Part shown: piece by piece, positions 45,697 through 55,494 of the stretch
Layout of the letters: every line of letters starts with the position of its first letter
Position numbering within the stretch: position 1 is the first letter of the stretch
The notes under the pieces: generated by a model
The model's input: only the letters and a program-made list of their open reading frames with translations
The model's database searches: none
What the model was told of the DNA's origin: nothing
Assembly: GCF_903914075.1 (NCBI RefSeq)
Contig: NZ_CAIWNQ010000002.1
Location: 558,001 to 622,000, forward strand
Length of the DNA stretch: 64,000 bases
Direction: 5' to 3'
Source: Ruegeria sp. THAF57
Lineage (GTDB): Bacteria; Pseudomonadota; Alphaproteobacteria; Rhodobacterales; Rhodobacteraceae
Translations under genes and position numbers: made by a program

Positions 45697-46579
45697 GCTT
45701 TGCACAAAGATCGTCAAGCTGGTCCAGATTTTCATAAGTTAGAACGACCTGCCCGGTTTCTGTCCCAGACTTGTGGTTGATGGCAACCTTCATCGCCAAA
45801 ATTGCAGAGAGGTCTTTTTCAAGCGCCCGCGTATCCGCGTCTTTTCCGGCATCCAGATTTCTGGATTTCGGCGTAGCTTTAACCGGGTCGGCCTGCTCTT
45901 TCTTAACAAGCGCCTCGGTCGCGCGAACCGACAATCCGTCGCGTACCACAATCTTCGCCAATTCAGAGGGGTTGCTTGACGTAATCAGCGCCCTCGCATG
46001 CCCGGCCGATAGCTTGCCTTCGACTACCAATTGCTGAACATCCATCGGCAAAGACAGCAAACGAAGAAGGTTTGCAATATGGCTGCGGCTTTTGCCAAGG
46101 GCCTCGGCCAGCTTTTCCTGCGTGTGCCCAAAACGATCCATAAGCTGCTTGTATCCGGCCGCTTCTTCGACAGCATTCAAGTCAGCCCGTTGAATATTCT
46201 CGATAATCGCGACTTCTAAAACTTCGGTATCATCGAAATCACGAACAATGACAGGAATATCATGCAGTTGCGCCATTTGCGCTGCCCGCCAGCGGCGCTC
46301 ACCCGCAACGATCTCATAGTCGCCTTCAGCAATCTCGCGGACGATCAGCGGCTGAATAATACCCTTTTCCTTAACCGAAGCGGCAAGTTCATCCAGTTGC
46401 TCACGCGAAAAGGTACGACGCGGCTGGTTTGGGTTCGCATGAAGTTTTTCGATCGGAACCTTCATGTCCGCACGCCGTGGCTCAGATGGGCGCAACCCTT
46501 CTGTTTCCTGCGTTACATCGGCCATCAAAGCCGACAGACCTCGGCCCAATCCCCTAGGTTTTGTTTTTTTGGCTGCCAC
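45686..46579 (-). CDS. parB: Chromosome partitioning protein ParB
   Basis: A 297-aa CTP-dependent clamp protein that loads at parS. N-terminal KPRGLGRGLSALMADV, the CTP-binding region with LHANPNQPRRTF, AGERRWRAAQMA, the helix-turn-helix KLAEALGKSRSHIANLLRLL, and the C-terminal dimer domain. It starts with GTG behind a strong AGGAGGG. It follows parA by 19 nt. Two perfect parS sites lie 1.4 and 3.3 kb upstream of its start. Confidence 0.96.
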   Translation of the reverse strand: MAAKKTKPRGLGRGLSALMADVTQETEGLRPSEPRRADMKVPIEKLHANPNQPRRTFSREQLDELAASVKEKGIIQPLIVREIAEGDYEIVAGERRWRAAQMAQLHDIPVIVRDFDDTEVLEVAIIENIQRADLNAVEEAAGYKQLMDRFGHTQEKLAEALGKSRSHIANLLRLLSLPMDVQQLVVEGKLSAGHARALITSSNPSELAKIVVRDGLSVRATEALVKKEQADPVKATPKSRNLDAGKDADTRALEKDLSAILAMKVAINHKSGTETGQVVLTYENLDQLDDLCAKLSR

Positions 46580-46598
46580 TGGACCCTCCTACTGCCAC

Positions 46599-47399
46599 TT
46601 ATGCGGCTTTCTTGTTCTTGTGCATGACTTCGCGCGCCAAATGCCGATATGCCATTGCCCCCAGAGATCCTGAATCATATTGAAGTACAGGCAATGCGTA
46701 AGACGGCGCCTCACTGACCCGCACATTTCTGGGTATTTTGGTTTTAAATACCATCTCGCCCAGATTGTCACGCGCGTCTTTTTCGACCTGACGGGACAAG
46801 TTGTTGCGGTTGTCATACATCGTCAACACAACACCTTCGATCCGCAGGTCCGGATTGGCGGTTTGGCGGACCTCGCGAATGGTCAGCATCAACTGGGATA
46901 AACCTTCCAAAGCAAAGAACTCACTCTGCAATGGAACAAGCACGGAATGGGCCGCGACCATCGCATTGACGGTCAACAAATTAAGGGACGGTGGACAATC
47001 TATTAGGACATAGTCCAGTTTGAACTGGTCAACTGAGGTTTGCCGCAGGGCATCGTGCAGCAGATAGCTTCGCTTTTCGTTGGAAATAAGCTCAATATCG
47101 GCTGAACTCAGGTCGACTGTGGCAGGAACCACGTACAAGCCGCCAATTTCAGTCTCCTGAATGACGGCTTCCAGAGGGGCATCGTCCAATATCAGGTCGT
47201 AGGTCGTCCAATCCCTGTCTTCTACGCCTAGACCTGTTGACGCGTTGCCCTGAGGATCCAAATCTACCACAAGAACGCGGCACCCTGCCTCCGCCAATCC
47301 CGCCGCAAGATTTATCGCAGTCGTCGTCTTCCCAACCCCGCCCTTCTGATTGGCTACCGCAATAATCCGGGGCCCTGAGGGACGAGACAGATCAACCAC
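46599..47399 (-). CDS. parA: Chromosome partitioning ATPase ParA
   Basis: A 266-aa deviant Walker ATPase: ANQKGGVGKTTTAINLAAGLA, LVVDLDPQGNASTGLG and DYVLIDCPPSLNLLTVNAMVA. The GTG start ([13 protein letters not shown]) overlaps the end of rsmG by 8 nt. Together with ParB and the parS sites it moves the origin region to the cell pole or quarter. Confidence 0.97.
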   Translation of the reverse strand: MVDLSRPSGPRIIAVANQKGGVGKTTTAINLAAGLAEAGCRVLVVDLDPQGNASTGLGVEDRDWTTYDLILDDAPLEAVIQETEIGGLYVVPATVDLSSADIELISNEKRSYLLHDALRQTSVDQFKLDYVLIDCPPSLNLLTVNAMVAAHSVLVPLQSEFFALEGLSQLMLTIREVRQTANPDLRIEGVVLTMYDNRNNLSRQVEKDARDNLGEMVFKTKIPRNVRVSEAPSYALPVLQYDSGSLGAMAYRHLAREVMHKNKKAA

Positions 47400-48006
47400 G
47401 TGATACTCCTTTGATTTTAAGGATAACGGCCTGAGGTTCAGTTAAACTTGTAATCGGCTCAGCATGGAAATTCCATTCCCTGCGCGCGTCTTCCAGTTCT
47501 TTTTTCCACGTTTCGCCTTTCGGCAACAGAGCTGTTCCAGAACTTCCTAAATGCCTATCACAAAAGGACAATAAGACCGACAGATCTGCCAAAGCACGGG
47601 CAGATACGACATCCGCATCCAAGGGATTCACGGTTTCGATTCGTTTGGAAACAACGGAACACTTTGCACCACATTCCCGTGCCACTGTTCGCAAAAAGGC
47701 GGATTTTCTTTGATCGCTTTCCACAAAAGTGAACTGCGCATTCGGATTCTCTTGTATTGCCATAATCGCGCAGACCATTCCGGGGAACCCTCCCCCGCTT
47801 CCTAAGTCTGCCCAATTTCGAAAGGATTCAGCGCAACGATACACCTGGACAGAATCCTTTATGTGTCGCGTCCAAATTTCGGCCAGACTGTTTCGGGAAA
47901 CCAGGTTAATTTTCGGATTCCATCGCTTTACCAGCTCGACATACTTGGCCAGACGCTCAAATGTTTCACGTGAAACATCCAAGTCACCAAATTGCACGTC
48001 ACTCAT
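47392..48006 (-). CDS. rsmG: 16S rRNA 7-methylguanosine methyltransferase RsmG
   Basis: A 204-aa methyltransferase (GidB) acting on G527 of 16S r[54 protein letters not shown] and the C-terminal LLPKGETW are typical. Residues 11-15 (VSRET) are encoded by one of the two parS sites. It overlaps mnmG by 4 nt. Confidence 0.96.
   Translation of the reverse strand: MSDVQFGDLDVSRETFERLAKYVELVKRWNPKINLVSRNSLAEIWTRHIKDSVQVYRCAESFRNWADLGSGGGFPGMVCAIMAIQENPNAQFTFVESDQRKSAFLRTVARECGAKCSVVSKRIETVNPLDADVVSARALADLSVLLSFCDRHLGSSGTALLPKGETWKKELEDARREWNFHAEPITSLTEPQAVILKIKGVSRG
47962..47977. promoter_or_regulatory. parS site 1 (inside rsmG)
   Basis: The 16-nt palindrome TGTTTCACGTGAAACA is an exact match to the universal chromosomal parS sequence. 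It lies in codons encoding DVSRETF near the start of rsmG, about 5.3 kb from the origin region. Confidence 0.96.
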
Positions 48007-49880
48007 GCCTTGCGGACCTTTTCTTCACGACGCAGTTTCGCTAGAACAAGTGTCAAAGCGGCCGGAGTAACTCCTTCAACGCGACTGGCTTGCGCTATAT
48101 TCTCTGGTCGCGCATTCGACAGCTTTTGCTTCATCTCCGAAGACAAGCCATCCAGAGCGAAATAGTCGAAATCCCTTGGAATCTCATGAGATTCGTCGCG
48201 CTTCATGGCTTCGACATCCCTTTGCTGGCGCGCAATGTAGTTTGCGTATAAGGCATCCCTTTCAACCTGCTTCTGGATTTCCGGATCTGTGTCCCCCAAG
48301 CTTGGAACCAGAGGTACAATATCCCCAAACGAAACATCCGGGAATGCGAGAATAGCCATCCCATTTCGCCGATTTCCGTCCTGATTGACGTTGATACCAA
48401 CTGATCGCATGTCTTTTGGGGTATAGGTGCGGTCCGTCAATATGGACTTTACCGCCGTTAATTTTTCAAGTTTTTCAGAAAAGTGACGCTCTCTAGACTC
48501 CCCTACGCAACCGATTTTCAAGCCCAATGGTGTTAACCTTTGATCTGCATTATCAGCGCGCAACGAAAGTCTGAATTCCGCACGAGACGTAAACATACGA
48601 TAAGGTTCCGCTACTCCGCGCGTCGTCAAATCATCTATCATCACGCCGATATAGCTATCAGCCCGCGTGAAATGAACCGGATCCCGATCAAATGAAAACA
48701 AAGCGGCATTCAAACCGGCGACCAAACCCTGTGCCGCAGCTTCCTCGTATCCGGTGGTACCGTTTATCTGCCCCGCAAGATATAGGCCCGAGATTTCCGG
48801 AACAGACAGGGATGAGGTTAGGATACGCGGATCTACATAATCATATTCAATCGCGTAACCCGGTTGCGTTATTTCAGCATTCTCCAGCCCCTTAATGGAC
48901 CGGACATATTGAAGTTGAACATCATGGGGAAGCGAAGTCGATATCCCGTTCGGGTAGATCGTATGATCATTAACACCCTCAGGTTCAAGGAATATCTGAT
49001 GAGAGTCCTTATCGGCGAACCGAACTATCTTATCCTCAATTGAAGGGCAGTACCTTGGGCCAACCCCGTCAATATGCCCCCCATACATTGCCGAACGGCT
49101 TAGGTTTTTCTCAATAATTTCATGCGTTCGCGCATTTGTATGCGTTATGCCACAAGAAATTTGGGGGGCCACAACAGACTTAGATAGAAATGAAAATAAT
49201 GTGGGTTCATCATCTCCGTCCTGGCGCTCCAGATCGGTCCAGTCGATCGTACGACCATCAAGACGGGGCGGAGTCCCTGTTTTCAATCTTCCCAACGGAA
49301 GCTGAAAACTGTCTAAGCGTTGCGCCAACTTTACTGAAGGATTGTCCCCCATTCTTCCGCCAGGGCGGGAAACGTCCCCAATATGTATCACACCCCGAAG
49401 GAACGTACCGGATGTAAGAATGACTGCCTTGGCTTGAATCTCAGACCCATCTGCCAATCTGACTCCGCGCACACTCTGCCCATCCATCAGAAAATCGACA
49501 ACTTCGCCTACCACAATCGAAAGACGTGGCTGGGCGTCGGTCTCTCTCTGCATCGCTGCGCGATATAACGCGCGGTCCGCCTGTGTCCTCGGCCCTTGAA
49601 CTGCTGGTCCTTTGCGCCGATTCAACAGACGGAATTGAATTCCGGCTTGATCCGCAACACGGCCCATAACTCCGTCCAAGGCATCAATCTCTCTGACCAG
49701 GTGACCCTTTCCAAGGCCTCCAATCGCTGGATTGCAAGACATCACCCCAATGTCAGAAGCAGACAAAGTGACCAACGCCGTTTCCGCTCCCATGCGGGCA
49801 GATGCATGGGCAGCTTCGGTTCCGGCATGACCCGCGCCGATAACAACAACATCAAAGTCTGAATGTTTCACGTGAAACAC
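48003..49880 (-). CDS. mnmG: tRNA uridine-5-carboxymethylaminomethyl synthase subunit MnmG
   Basis: A 625-aa FAD protein (GidA) that modifies the wobble uridine with MnmE. FAD loop [59 protein letters not shown] and [19 protein letters not shown] are present. The first codons (MFHVKH) are written by the second parS site. It overlaps rsmG by 4 nt and follows mnmE by 3 nt. Blocks of this gene are about 50% G+C, lower than in maeB or mutS. Confidence 0.97.
   Translation of the reverse strand: MFHVKHSDFDVVVIGAGHAGTEAAHASARMGAETALVTLSASDIGVMSCNPAIGGLGKGHLVREIDALDGVMGRVADQAGIQFRLLNRRKGPAVQGPRTQADRALYRAAMQRETDAQPRLSIVVGEVVDFLMDGQSVRGVRLADGSEIQAKAVILTSGTFLRGVIHIGDVSRPGGRMGDNPSVKLAQRLDSFQLPLGRLKTGTPPRLDGRTIDWTDLERQDGDDEPTLFSFLSKSVVAPQISCGITHTNARTHEIIEKNLSRSAMYGGHIDGVGPRYCPSIEDKIVRFADKDSHQIFLEPEGVNDHTIYPNGISTSLPHDVQLQYVRSIKGLENAEITQPGYAIEYDYVDPRILTSSLSVPEISGLYLAGQINGTTGYEEAAAQGLVAGLNAALFSFDRDPVHFTRADSYIGVMIDDLTTRGVAEPYRMFTSRAEFRLSLRADNADQRLTPLGLKIGCVGESRERHFSEKLEKLTAVKSILTDRTYTPKDMRSVGINVNQDGNRRNGMAILAFPDVSFGDIVPLVPSLGDTDPEIQKQVERDALYANYIARQQRDVEAMKRDESHEIPRDFDYFALDGLSSEMKQKLSNARPENIAQASRVEGVTPAALTLVLAKLRREEKVRKA
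49864..49879. promoter_or_regulatory. parS site 2 (mnmG start)
   Basis: A second perfect TGTTTCACGTGAAACA, 1.9 kb from the first. It covers codons 1-6 of mnmG except the first A of the ATG, so ParB bound here sits exactly on the mnmG initiation region and just downstream of mnmE. Confidence 0.96.
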
Positions 49881-49883
49881 TCC

Positions 49884-51170
49884 CTATTTTCCCAGACAGA
49901 AGCTTGCGAAGATTTCATCCAAAAGATCTTCCACGCCTATTCTACCGACCAATGCTTCTAGCGCACGAATGGCCGTGCGCAATTCTTCGGCAGCGATATC
50001 ATACAAGTCCGGGCCTGATTCCAGAACAGACATTGCTGCACCCAACGCCGCCTGAGCATTATTGAGCGAGATACGGTGCCTTTCGCGGGTTGCAATACCA
50101 TAACTTGTGGCACGGCCACCCAATATACGCGATATATCGGAGATCAACTGATCCAACCCCTTACCAGTTTTACCCGATATCCCACCTTCAATATCATCCC
50201 TGAGGTCGGCCTTCGGCAAAACCTGAATATCACCATCGCGCATTGAAACGCCTAAAGACGCCGGGTCTTCGGTCAGGAATACCCGTAAATCCGCGGCCTC
50301 TGCACGTTTTATAGCCAGTTCGATTCCAAGACTTTCAACATGATCCTCGGTTTCGCGCAGACCGGCTGTATCCAACAGCGTGACTGGCAACCCCTCTAGA
50401 TCCATTCGCACCTCGATCACATCCCGGGTCGTTCCGGCATATTCCGATGTTATCGCCGCATCTCGCCCGGCAAGTGCATTCAACAAGGTGGACTTCCCCG
50501 CATTAGGAAGGCCGACAATTGCGACTTCGAACCCTGAGCGAATACGCTCTGCAATACGAACTCCGTCCGCTTCGCGTTGCACATCAGCCATGACACCAGT
50601 AACCAAAGAACGGACTTCAGGCGTAACATCCGTCGGAACCTCTTCGTCAGCGAAATCAATGACAGCTTCCAACAGGGATGCGGCGCGGATCAGATCACGA
50701 CGCCAGCGTTCTGCAAGAGAACCCAGCTCACCGGCCAATATCGTCTGCGCCTGTTTTCGCTGCACTTCGGTTTCGGCATCAATCAGATCAGCCAGACCTT
50801 CGACCTGCGTCAAATCCATTTTACCGTTTTCAAGCGCACGGCGTGTGAATTCCCCCGGTTCGGCAAGCCGCAAACCTTCAGTATCGCCAAGACAACGCAT
50901 CACCGCGTTCACGGATGCGGTACTTCCGTGAATCTGCAGCTCTGCCACATCTTCACCGGTAAAGCTTGCAGGGGCCTGGAATGTAAGTACCAGTCCCTCA
51001 TCCAGAATTGAGCCGTCAGGCGCAAACAAAGCGCGCACACGCATACCGCGGGCTGGCAGAGTATCCCTGGTTAATGCAGCCACTGCGGATCGTGCCAAAG
51101 GACCAGAGAGGCGGATAACCGCCACCCCAGCTTTGCCCTGCGCGCTGGCCAAGGCGAATATCGTATCCAT
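49884..51170 (-). CDS. mnmE: tRNA modification GTPase MnmE
   Basis: A 428-aa GTPase (TrmE) partner of MnmG. The N-terminal tetrahydrofolate-binding domain, the G domain with [27 protein letters not shown] and [12 protein letters not shown], and the C-terminal FCLGK with the catalytic cysteine are all present. It is the first gene of mnmE-mnmG-rsmG-parA-parB on this strand, 30 nt after rho. Confidence 0.97.
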   Translation of the reverse strand: MDTIFALASAQGKAGVAVIRLSGPLARSAVAALTRDTLPARGMRVRALFAPDGSILDEGLVLTFQAPASFTGEDVAELQIHGSTASVNAVMRCLGDTEGLRLAEPGEFTRRALENGKMDLTQVEGLADLIDAETEVQRKQAQTILAGELGSLAERWRRDLIRAASLLEAVIDFADEEVPTDVTPEVRSLVTGVMADVQREADGVRIAERIRSGFEVAIVGLPNAGKSTLLNALAGRDAAITSEYAGTTRDVIEVRMDLEGLPVTLLDTAGLRETEDHVESLGIELAIKRAEAADLRVFLTEDPASLGVSMRDGDIQVLPKADLRDDIEGGISGKTGKGLDQLISDISRILGGRATSYGIATRERHRISLNNAQAALGAAMSVLESGPDLYDIAAEELRTAIRALEALVGRIGVEDLLDEIFASFCLGK

Positions 51171-51200
51171 TCGAAGGCCTCGCGTCAGTTAAGACCTGTG

Positions 51201-52472
51201 TCAGGTGTTCATTGAATCGAAGAACTCACCGTTCGTCTTGGTCTGTTTCAACTTCGACAACAGGAATTCGATCGCATCGGTCGTGCCCATCGGGTTGAGG
51301 ATACGGCGCAGAACGAAGGTTTTGGCCAAATCGCCCTTGTCGACCAACAGGTCCTCTTTCCGGGTCCCGGATTTGAGGATGTCGATGGCCGGGAACACGC
51401 GCTTGTCGGCAATTTTGCGATCCAGCACGATTTCCGAGTTACCGGTGCCTTTGAATTCTTCAAAGATCACCTCGTCCATCCGGCTGCCGGTGTCGATCAG
51501 CGCGGTGGCGATGATGGTCAGCGAGCCGCCCTCTTCGATATTCCGCGCCGCACCAAAGAAGCGCTTGGGCCGTTGCAGCGCGTTTGCATCAACACCACCG
51601 GTCAGAACTTTACCCGAGGATGGGACCACAGTGTTGAATGCCCTACCAAGTCTTGTGATCGAGTCGAGAAGAATAACAACATCTCGTTTATGCTCGACCA
51701 AACGCTTGGCTTTTTCGATCACCATTTCAGACACGGCCACATGGCGCGTTGCGGGTTCATCGAACGTCGAAGATACAACCTCACCCTTTACCGAACGCTG
51801 CATGTCGGTCACCTCTTCTGGGCGTTCGTCGATCAGCAGGACGATCAAGTAACACTCGGGATGGTTCTGCTCGATCGAGTGCGCGATGTTCTGCAGGATT
51901 ACCGTCTTACCCGTCCGCGGGGGCGCCACGATCAGAGAACGCTGGCCCTTACCAATCGGGGCCACAAGGTCGATGACGCGAGCAGATTTATCCTTGATGG
52001 TAGGATCCTCGATCTCCATCTTCAGACGCTCTTCGGGGTACAAGGGCGTCAGGTTGTCGAACAGAATCTTGTGCTTGGCCTTCTCGGGCTCTTCAAAGTT
52101 AATCTTCGTAACCTTGATCAAAGCAAAATAGCGTTCGTTATCATCAGGTGCTTTGATCTCACCTTCAACCGTGTCGCCGGTCCGCAGCGAATGCTGGCGG
52201 ATCATGTCGGGCGAGACGTAAATGTCGTCAGGACCCGGCAGATAGTTTGCCTCGGGCGAGCGCAGGAAACCGAACCCGTCCTGCAAGACTTCCAGAACAC
52301 CGTCCCCGCCAACGGTCCAGCCCTCATCCGCGCGTTCGCGCAGAATCTGGAACATCATCTCGCCTTTACGCATGGTCGAGGCGTTTTCGATCTCCAGCTC
52401 TTCGGCCATAGCCAGAAGGTCTTTGGGGCTTTTGGCCTTTAGGTCAGCCAGATTCAGGGTTTCATTGGACAT
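51201..52472 (-). CDS. rho: Transcription termination factor Rho
   Basis: A 423-aa hexameric RNA helicase. The RNA-binding cold-shock part has [33 protein letters not shown]. The ATPase part has [38 protein letters not shown] and [15 protein letters not shown]. The ATG at 52472 is preceded by GAAGG; the longer frame adds five unconserved residues. The upstream 148 nt contain the hairpin after hemJ. Confidence 0.97.
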   Translation of the reverse strand: MSNETLNLADLKAKSPKDLLAMAEELEIENASTMRKGEMMFQILRERADEGWTVGGDGVLEVLQDGFGFLRSPEANYLPGPDDIYVSPDMIRQHSLRTGDTVEGEIKAPDDNERYFALIKVTKINFEEPEKAKHKILFDNLTPLYPEERLKMEIEDPTIKDKSARVIDLVAPIGKGQRSLIVAPPRTGKTVILQNIAHSIEQNHPECYLIVLLIDERPEEVTDMQRSVKGEVVSSTFDEPATRHVAVSEMVIEKAKRLVEHKRDVVILLDSITRLGRAFNTVVPSSGKVLTGGVDANALQRPKRFFGAARNIEEGGSLTIIATALIDTGSRMDEVIFEEFKGTGNSEIVLDRKIADKRVFPAIDILKSGTRKEDLLVDKGDLAKTFVLRRILNPMGTTDAIEFLLSKLKQTKTNGEFFDSMNT

Positions 52473-52565
52473 GATACAAACCTTCACCGCTGTCAGCGCG
52501 GCACGAAGTGGAATTTCAGTACGGAAGATACGCCGCCCGGACGGGCGTGTTGACCCCTACATAAG

Positions 52566-52592
52566 GGTGGCGTTTGGCGGAGTCAAACCACC
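52566..52592 (-). terminator. Hairpin between hemJ and rho
   Basis: GTTTG (52572-52576) pairs with CAAAC (52584-52588), extended by GGTG and CACC at the outer ends with a small bulge. It could end or attenuate hemJ transcripts, or be part of an untranslated rho leader. There is no U-tract. Confidence 0.4.
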
Positions 52593-52620
52593 GTTCTGAC
52601 CCTTGCGCGCAAAAGTGCCC

Positions 52621-53070
52621 TCAGAACTTCAGAATGACCGCCAGAACGATGATCACCATCAAAACGGTCGGAACCTCGTTCATCATGCGATACTGCCGCC
52701 CAGTGAGCTTATTTCGCCCCTCAAGGAAGTCTGTGCGCCGAGCCATCAGCCAATGATGAAACCAGGTCATACCAATCACGGATATGCCTTTGACCCAAGG
52801 CCATGCAAAATTCCAACCGACGATACCCGGCGTAAACACCATGATCAGGCCACAGACCCAAGCCACAATCATTGCGGGGCGCATGATCACACGCAGCAGC
52901 TTTTCTTCCATTTCAAAGAAGATTGCCTCAGCCCCATCGACAGTCTGTGCTTTTTCGACGTGATAAACGAATAGTCTGGGTAAATAGAACAGGCCTGCCA
53001 TCCACGAGATTACCGCCATGATGTGAAGAGACTTCACCCATGGGTAAATCGCGAAAAGAAAATCCGTCAT
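52621..53070 (-). CDS. hemJ: Protoporphyrinogen IX oxidase HemJ
   Basis: A 149-aa four-helix membrane protein. YPWVKSLHIMAVISWMAGLFYLPRLFVYH carries the conserved His and the FYLPR pattern, then EEKLLRVIMRPAMIVAWVCGL and WFHHWLMARRTDFLEGRN. It carries out the penultimate step of heme synthesis in bacteria without HemG/HemY. It is the last gene on the left arm before the origin gap. Confidence 0.94.
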   Translation of the reverse strand: MTDFLFAIYPWVKSLHIMAVISWMAGLFYLPRLFVYHVEKAQTVDGAEAIFFEMEEKLLRVIMRPAMIVAWVCGLIMVFTPGIVGWNFAWPWVKGISVIGMTWFHHWLMARRTDFLEGRNKLTGRQYRMMNEVPTVLMVIIVLAVILKF

Positions 53071-53259
53071 CTTGGCTCCGAAGATTACTCAGAACCCTCC
53101 CTAATAAAAAAATAAGAAAAGAAAAAGGAAGATGGTTTTGTAGGGTGAACAAAATCAGTGGATTACTTTTTTACACAAGTATTTTCCCCAGGTGGATAGA
53201 AACCCTCTGAGAATAGGTGATTCTGTAGAGGGAATTTATTTCATAATAAAATCATGTAC

Positions 53260-53274
53260 TTAAATCTTCATTAA
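53260..53274. promoter_or_regulatory. CtrA-type site TTAA-N7-TTAA in the origin
   Basis: TTAA at 53260-53263 and TTAA at 53271-53274 are separated by exactly seven bases, the CtrA binding pattern known from Caulobacter. It lies in the middle of the AT-rich origin region. Confidence 0.6.
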
Positions 53275-53285
53275 GATGGTAAATC

Positions 53286-53294
53286 TGGGGATAA
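53286..53294 (-). promoter_or_regulatory. DnaA-box-like 9-mer
   Basis: TTATCCCCA on the minus strand differs from the DnaA box TTATCCACA at one position. It is next to the CtrA-type site. Confidence 0.6.
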
Positions 53295-53466
53295 CTCTTT
53301 GGGTAACATATGAAAAGTCGCTTATCCCCGCGTTCCAAGTTATCCTTGTCCCGTTTGGACAGGGTTCGGGCGAATCTGGGAAGTTTGGAGCAAAAATCCC
53401 GGGCTTGCGTGTCAACTGGAAAACCATACAAACCATCCCGGAACAGTTAACGGTTTACTCAAGGGG

Positions 53467-53475
53467 TTTTCCACA
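53467..53475 (+). promoter_or_regulatory. DnaA-box-like 9-mer at the maf start
   Basis: TTTTCCACA has one mismatch to TTATCCACA. Its last base is the A of the maf start codon. Confidence 0.5.
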
Positions 53476-54074
53476 TGTCTGTCCCCATCATTCTGGCCTC
53501 TGGGTCGTCGATACGAGCGCAGCTTCTCAGGAACGCGGGCGTGCCCTTCACCGTGCAAACTGCGCGCGTGGATGAAGAGACAGCCAAACGGGCATTGCTG
53601 GCCGAGGATGCAAGCCCGCGCGATATTGCGGATACGCTGGCCGAAATGAAAGCACGCAAGGTCAGTGACAAATCTCGCGGTGCGATGGTGCTGGGCTGCG
53701 ATCAGGTGCTGGATTTCGACGGTCGACTGCTGTCCAAGCCCGAAACGCCAACGGATGCACTGGCGCAACTCAGGGCGATGCGTGGCAAGCGACATATGCT
53801 GCTGTCTGCCGCGGTGATCCATCAGGACGGGGAACCCATCTGGCGACATGTGGGTCAGGTTCGATTGCGGATGCGGATGAGCTCGGACGCATATCTGCGC
53901 GATTATGTTGATCGCAACTGGGACAGTATCCGGCACGCGGTCGGGGCATATAAATTGGAGGAAGAAGGCGTGCGCCTGTTCGCGACCATTGACGGAGACT
54001 ATTTTAACGTCTTGGGTATGCCCCTATTGGAGCTGTTGAATTTTCTGGCGGTCAAAGGGGTGATTGATCAATGA
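53475..54074 (+). CDS. maf: Maf-family nucleotide pyrophosphatase
   Basis: A 199-aa Maf/YhdE-type protein that hydrolyses modified or canonical NTPs and is linked to septum control. N-terminal PIILASGSSIRAQLLRNAGVPF, the acidic GCDQVLDFDGRLLSKPETPTDALAQL and YKLEEEGVRLFATIDGDYFNVLGMPLLELL fit the family. It is the first gene right of the origin. It overlaps aroE by 4 nt. Confidence 0.93.
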   Translation: MSVPIILASGSSIRAQLLRNAGVPFTVQTARVDEETAKRALLAEDASPRDIADTLAEMKARKVSDKSRGAMVLGCDQVLDFDGRLLSKPETPTDALAQLRAMRGKRHMLLSAAVIHQDGEPIWRHVGQVRLRMRMSSDAYLRDYVDRNWDSIRHAVGAYKLEEEGVRLFATIDGDYFNVLGMPLLELLNFLAVKGVIDQ

Positions 54075-54904
54075 GTGAAGACCGTATTCCTCTGGCGGGT
54101 GTGATTGGACACCCTGTCGCACATTCAAAATCCCCGACCCTTCATGGACATTGGTTGAAAACCTATGGGCTGGTTGGGCATTACATTCCAATGGATGTTG
54201 CCCCGGATGATCTTGAAGTTGTTCTGCGCAGTCTGCCCAAGGCCGGGTTCGTGGGGGCAAATGTAACGGTACCTCATAAAGAAGCGGCCTTGCAATTGGC
54301 GGATCACGTATCGGATCGAGCACGGAAAATAGGTGCCGCGAACACGCTGGTCTTTCGTGAGGATGGCACGATCTATGCCGACAATACTGATGGCTACGGA
54401 TTCATGGAAAACCTGCGCAGCGGAGCACCGGATTGGACGCCGGGCGATGGACCGGCCGTGGTGTTTGGCGCTGGCGGAGCAGCGCGCGCCGTTTTGCAAG
54501 CATTGGTCGAGGCCGGAGTGCCCAAAATTATGCTGACCAACCGAACACGGACCCGGGCGGATAAGCTGAAAGAGGAATTCGGCCAAACCATCACCGTTGT
54601 CGATTGGGTGCAGGCCGGAAATGTGGTCGAAGATGCCGAGCTGGTGGTCAATACGACGTCACTTGGGATGCAAGGGCAGCTTGAGCTGCGGGTCCCTTTG
54701 GATGGGTTGCAGCCGGGCGCTGTTGTTACTGATTTGGTCTATGCACCTCTGAAAACCCACCTTTTGCAAACGGCCGAAGAAGCCGGATGCACGGTCGTTG
54801 ACGGGTTGGGTATGCTGTTGCATCAGGCGGTTCCTGGATTTGAAAGCTGGTTTGGGATCCGGCCAGAGGTGAACCTTGACCTGCGCGCGGCTGTTTTGTC
54901 ATGA
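54071..54904 (+). CDS. aroE: Shikimate dehydrogenase
   Basis: A 277-aa NADP enzyme reducing 3-dehydroshikimate. GVIGHPVAHSKSPTLHGHW binds shikimate, catalytic Lys is in ANVTVPHKEAAL, and NTDGYGF, FGAGGAARAVLQAL and VTDLVYAPLKTHLL follow. It overlaps maf and coaE by 4 nt each. Confidence 0.96.
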   Translation: MSEDRIPLAGVIGHPVAHSKSPTLHGHWLKTYGLVGHYIPMDVAPDDLEVVLRSLPKAGFVGANVTVPHKEAALQLADHVSDRARKIGAANTLVFREDGTIYADNTDGYGFMENLRSGAPDWTPGDGPAVVFGAGGAARAVLQALVEAGVPKIMLTNRTRTRADKLKEEFGQTITVVDWVQAGNVVEDAELVVNTTSLGMQGQLELRVPLDGLQPGAVVTDLVYAPLKTHLLQTAEEAGCTVVDGLGMLLHQAVPGFESWFGIRPEVNLDLRAAVLS

Positions 54905-55494
54905 GTTTCGCGCTGGGTCTGACCGGTTCGATCGGGATGGGAAAAAGTACGACGGCTCAGATGTTCGTCGATCAAGGCTGTGCGCTATGGGATGCGGATG
55001 CCGCCGTACATAGACTCTATTCAAGGGGTGGAGCGGCTGTCGAGCCGATGCAGGCGGCTTTTCCGGACGCGATTGTTGATGGGGCTGTCAGCCGTGTTGC
55101 GTTGAAACAGATCATTGCGCGGGACGTGTCCGCCTTAAAACAGATTGAGGCGATTGTTCACCCGCTGGTGGCGACGGATCGCGCTGCGTTTCGGCACAAC
55201 GCGACTGCGGATATTCTGGTTTTTGACATCCCTTTGTTGTTTGAAACCGGGGGGCATATTGCAATGGACGCTGTGGCCTGTGTGTCGATACCTGCGGATG
55301 AACAAAAACGCCGCGTGATGGATCGCGGCACGATGTCTGAGGCGCAGTTTGAACAAATCCGCGCCAAGCAGATACCGAACGAAGAAAAATGCGCCCGGTC
55401 AGATTTTGTGATCGTGACAGACAGTCTGGACCATGCCCGCGCACAGGTGCAGGATGTGGTCAAACAGATACGAGCAGGGCTGGCAGATGCGTGA
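54901..55494 (+). CDS. coaE: Dephospho-CoA kinase
   Basis: A 197-aa P-loop kinase for the last step of CoA synthesis. [17 protein letters not shown] is the P-loop, with [34 protein letters not shown] and [22 protein letters not shown] following. It overlaps aroE by 4 nt and dnaQ by 8 nt. Confidence 0.96.
   Translation: MSFALGLTGSIGMGKSTTAQMFVDQGCALWDADAAVHRLYSRGGAAVEPMQAAFPDAIVDGAVSRVALKQIIARDVSALKQIEAIVHPLVATDRAAFRHNATADILVFDIPLLFETGGHIAMDAVACVSIPADEQKRRVMDRGTMSEAQFEQIRAKQIPNEEKCARSDFVIVTDSLDHARAQVQDVVKQIRAGLADA

Larger units (their letters stand above)
53080..53480. other. oriC: Putative chromosomal origin of replication (oriC)
   Basis: About 400 nt without a credible gene, bounded by hemJ and maf. 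It is AT-rich, with A/T runs at 53100-53130 and 53228-53275. DnaA-box-like 9-mers are TGGGGATAA at 53286 and TTTTCCACA at 53467 (one mismatch to TTATCCACA), and TTTTCCCCA at 53182, GGTGGATAG at 53191, TTATCCCCG at 53322 and AGTGGATTA at 53157 (two mismatches). A CtrA-type TTAA-N7-TTAA is at 53260. Genes on both sides mostly point away, parABS is 3.4-5.4 kb off, and the flanks (rho, maf, aroE, coaE, dnaQ, secB) are the classic alphaproteobacterial origin neighbours. Confidence 0.85.

Noticed and set aside
53276-53575. Open frame of 99 codons crossing the origin gap into maf
   Set aside because: It has no family similarity, no ribosome site, and overlaps the maf start in another frame. The DnaA-like boxes explain the region better.
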